From [Leptolyngbya] sp. JSC-1 (GTDB lineage Bacteria; Cyanobacteriota; Cyanobacteriia; Elainellales; Elainellaceae), in NCBI GenBank assembly GCA_000733415.1, contig KL662191.1:2989015-3053014 (forward strand): DNA of 64,000 nucleotides, read 5' to 3'. The position numbers were made by a program, and so were the translations under genes. Below are positions 62,153-64,000 of this stretch, one piece after another; positions within the stretch are counted from its first letter, which is position 1; each line of letters starts with the position of its first letter. The notes below the pieces were generated by a model. The model was not told the origin of the DNA, did not search any database, and was given only the letters and a program-made list of their open reading frames with translations.

Positions 62153-63562
62153 TTACAGAATCTTGTGGCTAACAAAATACTGCCGGTATAGCTCACAGCT
62201 AGGAATGACTTGATTACCTTTCAGGGTGACTAAACCGATGCTGTGTAGCTTAAATGCCAACAACTGATCCAATTCAACTGGAATAGTTGCCTGAATCACC
62301 TGATCAAAGGCTATTGCCAATTCAGGGTGTTCCTGGAGATGGCGTAGATGTCGATGCAGATGATTATGATAAATCCCAGCGTCAGTAGCAGATGTTTGAA
62401 GTAGCTCGTCTAGCGTTAAATTCTGATGCGCCAAATGATAGAACGCCTGTTGAATCAGGTAAGGATGTCCGCCAATCAAGGCCATTAACTGAGACTGTTC
62501 AGATTCAGTCAACTTTAATCCATACCGTTGGGCTAACTCATGTACCTGCTCTGGAGTAAATTCGTGCAGATTGATCGCCAATCCCACATTGAAGGGAGAC
62601 TTGTTGATATCGAGCGGAATATAAACTTCGGTTGAGTGGACAATGATCAGTCGCAGGTTCTGCCAGAGCGGATTGCCACTCTCTCCATAGGCGGCTTCTT
62701 CATACCAGGAGCGCAGTAAGGTAAAAAAATCGTCGGCAATTTCGGGATGAAGAAACACTTCATCGACTTGGTCCAGTGCAATTATTAAAGGCCCGTTCAG
62801 GCTAGACAAAATGCAGTCTTCGAAGTAGGCCGTACAATTACCTTTGCTGCCAAACGCCCCGCTCCAAAACTGATCGACTTGATGCGAGAGCTGGAGTTTG
62901 CGAGTAATCGCCGCGCAAAACCACCGCAATAGTTTATCCAGATTTGTAAATACTACCTTATCTGCTCGTTGAAAGCTTAAGGCAACAATGTGTACAGGTT
63001 CTGCATCTGGAAAACCGGATTGCCGTTTGGCCTGGTCCAAAATCCTCACCATCAGTGAGGTCTTACCCATCTGGCTAGGTGCCTTAATCCGAATCAATGC
63101 ACCTGGCTTCAGAATCTCCTCATAGCAACACGATTCGACGAAGGGACGCTCTAAATAAAATCTAGATCCCAGCGGTACCAGCCCTACAACTGCCTCTCCA
63201 GCAGATGGAGCATCGGCAGCTTGAGCAGGAGTGACTAACTGCGTGTCAGGCACACCTTGGAGCCGATCACTACTATCAGCTTGCTGGGCAATCACCGCTA
63301 CCAAATTGGTCTTACTCACCTTTTCCCCAAAACTGGACGACAGCAGTTGCCACAGTTTAGGACCGACATCATGTTTGATATATTCAGGAGCATAGCCTTG
63401 TGCTTCGGCAATTTGATCATAGGTTTGCCCTTGCCACGCTCCACGAAGCACCGCAATTTCAATATTTTTCAGGTGTCTTCCAAATTTTGTTAAAACCCCA
63501 TGATCTGCAACTCTTAAAGCAGCATCAAACGAGATCAGTTGGTCACCTTTGCTTCCATGCAT
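62153..63562 (-). CDS. AAA-like ATPase with N-terminal VMAP-type HTH
   Basis: A 469-residue signalling ATPase. Residues 20-85 form a helix-turn-helix-like module (FGRHLKNIEIAVLRGAWQGQ, TYDQIAEAQGYAPEYIKHDV) of the kind found on vWA-MoxR-associated and related cyanobacterial proteins. The AAA_35-type domain has the P-loop APSQMGKTSLM at 161-171 (Ala instead of the first Gly, usual for this family) and Walker B LIIALDQVDEVF at 259-270. HEFTPEQVHELAQRYGLKL and LIGGHPYLIQQAFYHLA follow as in family members. The C-terminal effector or sensor repeat often found here (WD40, TPR) is absent. A regulatory or conflict role is inferred from the family. Confidence 0.85.
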   Translation of the reverse strand: MHGSKGDQLISFDAALRVADHGVLTKFGRHLKNIEIAVLRGAWQGQTYDQIAEAQGYAPEYIKHDVGPKLWQLLSSSFGEKVSKTNLVAVIAQQADSSDRLQGVPDTQLVTPAQAADAPSAGEAVVGLVPLGSRFYLERPFVESCCYEEILKPGALIRIKAPSQMGKTSLMVRILDQAKRQSGFPDAEPVHIVALSFQRADKVVFTNLDKLLRWFCAAITRKLQLSHQVDQFWSGAFGSKGNCTAYFEDCILSSLNGPLIIALDQVDEVFLHPEIADDFFTLLRSWYEEAAYGESGNPLWQNLRLIIVHSTEVYIPLDINKSPFNVGLAINLHEFTPEQVHELAQRYGLKLTESEQSQLMALIGGHPYLIQQAFYHLAHQNLTLDELLQTSATDAGIYHNHLHRHLRHLQEHPELAIAFDQVIQATIPVELDQLLAFKLHSIGLVTLKGNQVIPSCELYRQYFVSHKIL

Positions 63563-63652
63563 GGGTTTTCTGGTTCTCGAAGGTTACACTCATTAGTCTA
63601 GGGCAATGTTTGATTTGATCTCGCTAAAACTACAATTCATTACGTTTTGCCC

Positions 63653-63666
63653 ACCCAAATTTGGGT
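63653..63666. other. 14-bp perfect palindrome
   Basis: acccaaatttgggt lies between the end of the RTX partial gene and the start of the AAA-like gene. It could be a terminator stem for the former or an operator for the latter; no T-run decides between these. Confidence 0.4.
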
Positions 63667-63742
63667 AAGCAAGTTTGGGCAGGCAAGGGATTGAGTTGAT
63701 CCAGCTTAATTAAACCAATTGCAGTCGATCAGGGAAATACCA

Positions 63743-64000
63743 TCAGACAAATACATCTCGGGTAATTAAGCCAGGATTTACTCCTAAGAGACGGGCTAAC
63801 TGGTCGCTGCCATCGCTAATGATGGTGTTTCTGCCTTGTCTTGCAATAGTTAGATCATCAAAGTTGAGTGCTCCTTGCAGTCGCAATCGATCCTCTCGTG
63901 TAAAGTCTCTAACCGTTACTCGTCCTGGGCCTTTGGATAACACAAACACATCTTCACCTGCACCGCCCACGGCCACATCGTTGCCCCGTCCGCCGTCTAG
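63743..64000 (-). CDS. RTX protein C-terminus, 5' part beyond window edge
   Basis: The reverse frame is open from the window edge to TGA at 63743. It encodes LDGGRGNDVAVGGAGEDVFV, an RTX repeat, followed by SKGPGRVTVRDFTREDRLRL and the tail RLLGVNPGLITRDVFV. The tail aligns with the C-terminus of the RTX protein at 59400-59624 (GPGRDRIEDF, QITKADFV). It is thus a second, homologous type-I-secreted calcium-binding protein, of unknown total length. Confidence 0.85.
   Translation of the reverse strand, partial: LDGGRGNDVAVGGAGEDVFVLSKGPGRVTVRDFTREDRLRLQGALNFDDLTIARQGRNTIISDGSDQLARLLGVNPGLITRDVFV

Overview
The window comes from a cyanobacterium chromosome. The evidence is many HIP1 octamers (GCGATCGC and variants), a tocopherol pathway pair (homogentisate phytyltransferase and a gamma-tocopherol methyltransferase close to Synechocystis slr0089), a KtrAB potassium system, adjacent gshB and grxC genes, a cyanobacterial tricorn-like protease, several short G-rich tandem repeats, and RTX and two-partner-secretion exoproteins. 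The genus cannot be fixed from the sequence alone. No rRNA, tRNA or CRISPR array was recognised by eye.

Layout. 1-1.6 kb: an edge-truncated Ski2-like helicase. 1.8-2.65 kb: a frameshifted SPFH/band-7 gene. 2.7-4.4 kb: an MscS channel. 4.5-11.5 kb is an accessory block bordered by two remnants of the same IS5-family element. The left remnant cuts a threonyl-tRNA synthetase fragment that has a Zur-like operator; the right one abuts a decayed ZnuB-type zinc permease. Between them lie a Uma2 nuclease-like gene and a tight four-gene operon: a 1243-aa NACHT-HEAT NTPase, a small antitoxin-like protein, a RelE/ParE-like toxin, and a small protein whose N-terminus repeats a motif from the C-terminal tail of the NACHT protein. 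This operon is the best candidate for an undescribed immune or conflict system.

11.6-29.6 kb is mostly core genes: a MerR regulator with an ABC-2 permease, a tricorn protease, two sensor kinases, a response regulator with a GGDEF domain, a RibD-like reductase, a GNAT, a FemAB-like acyltransferase, a transglutaminase-like protein and an MFS transporter. 30-45 kb holds a GT39-like glycosyltransferase, AnmK, KtrAB, the tocopherol genes, an ABC transporter pair lacking a permease, gshB-grxC and small conserved genes. Two copies of a ~95-bp MITE-like repeat lie at 29.8 and 48.5 kb.

45-64 kb: a large putative alpha/beta hydrolase, a BTRD1-repeat serine hydrolase resembling polyglycine hydrolases, an MFS transporter, a nitric-oxide detoxification unit (quinol-type NorB, a small membrane protein and a divergent Crp/Fnr regulator with a perfect TTGAC-N4-GTCAA palindrome between them), an RTX protein followed by a TpsA-like exoprotein, a VMAP-type AAA ATPase, and the tail of a second RTX protein running off the right edge.

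All functional statements rest on motif recognition by eye. No database search was run.
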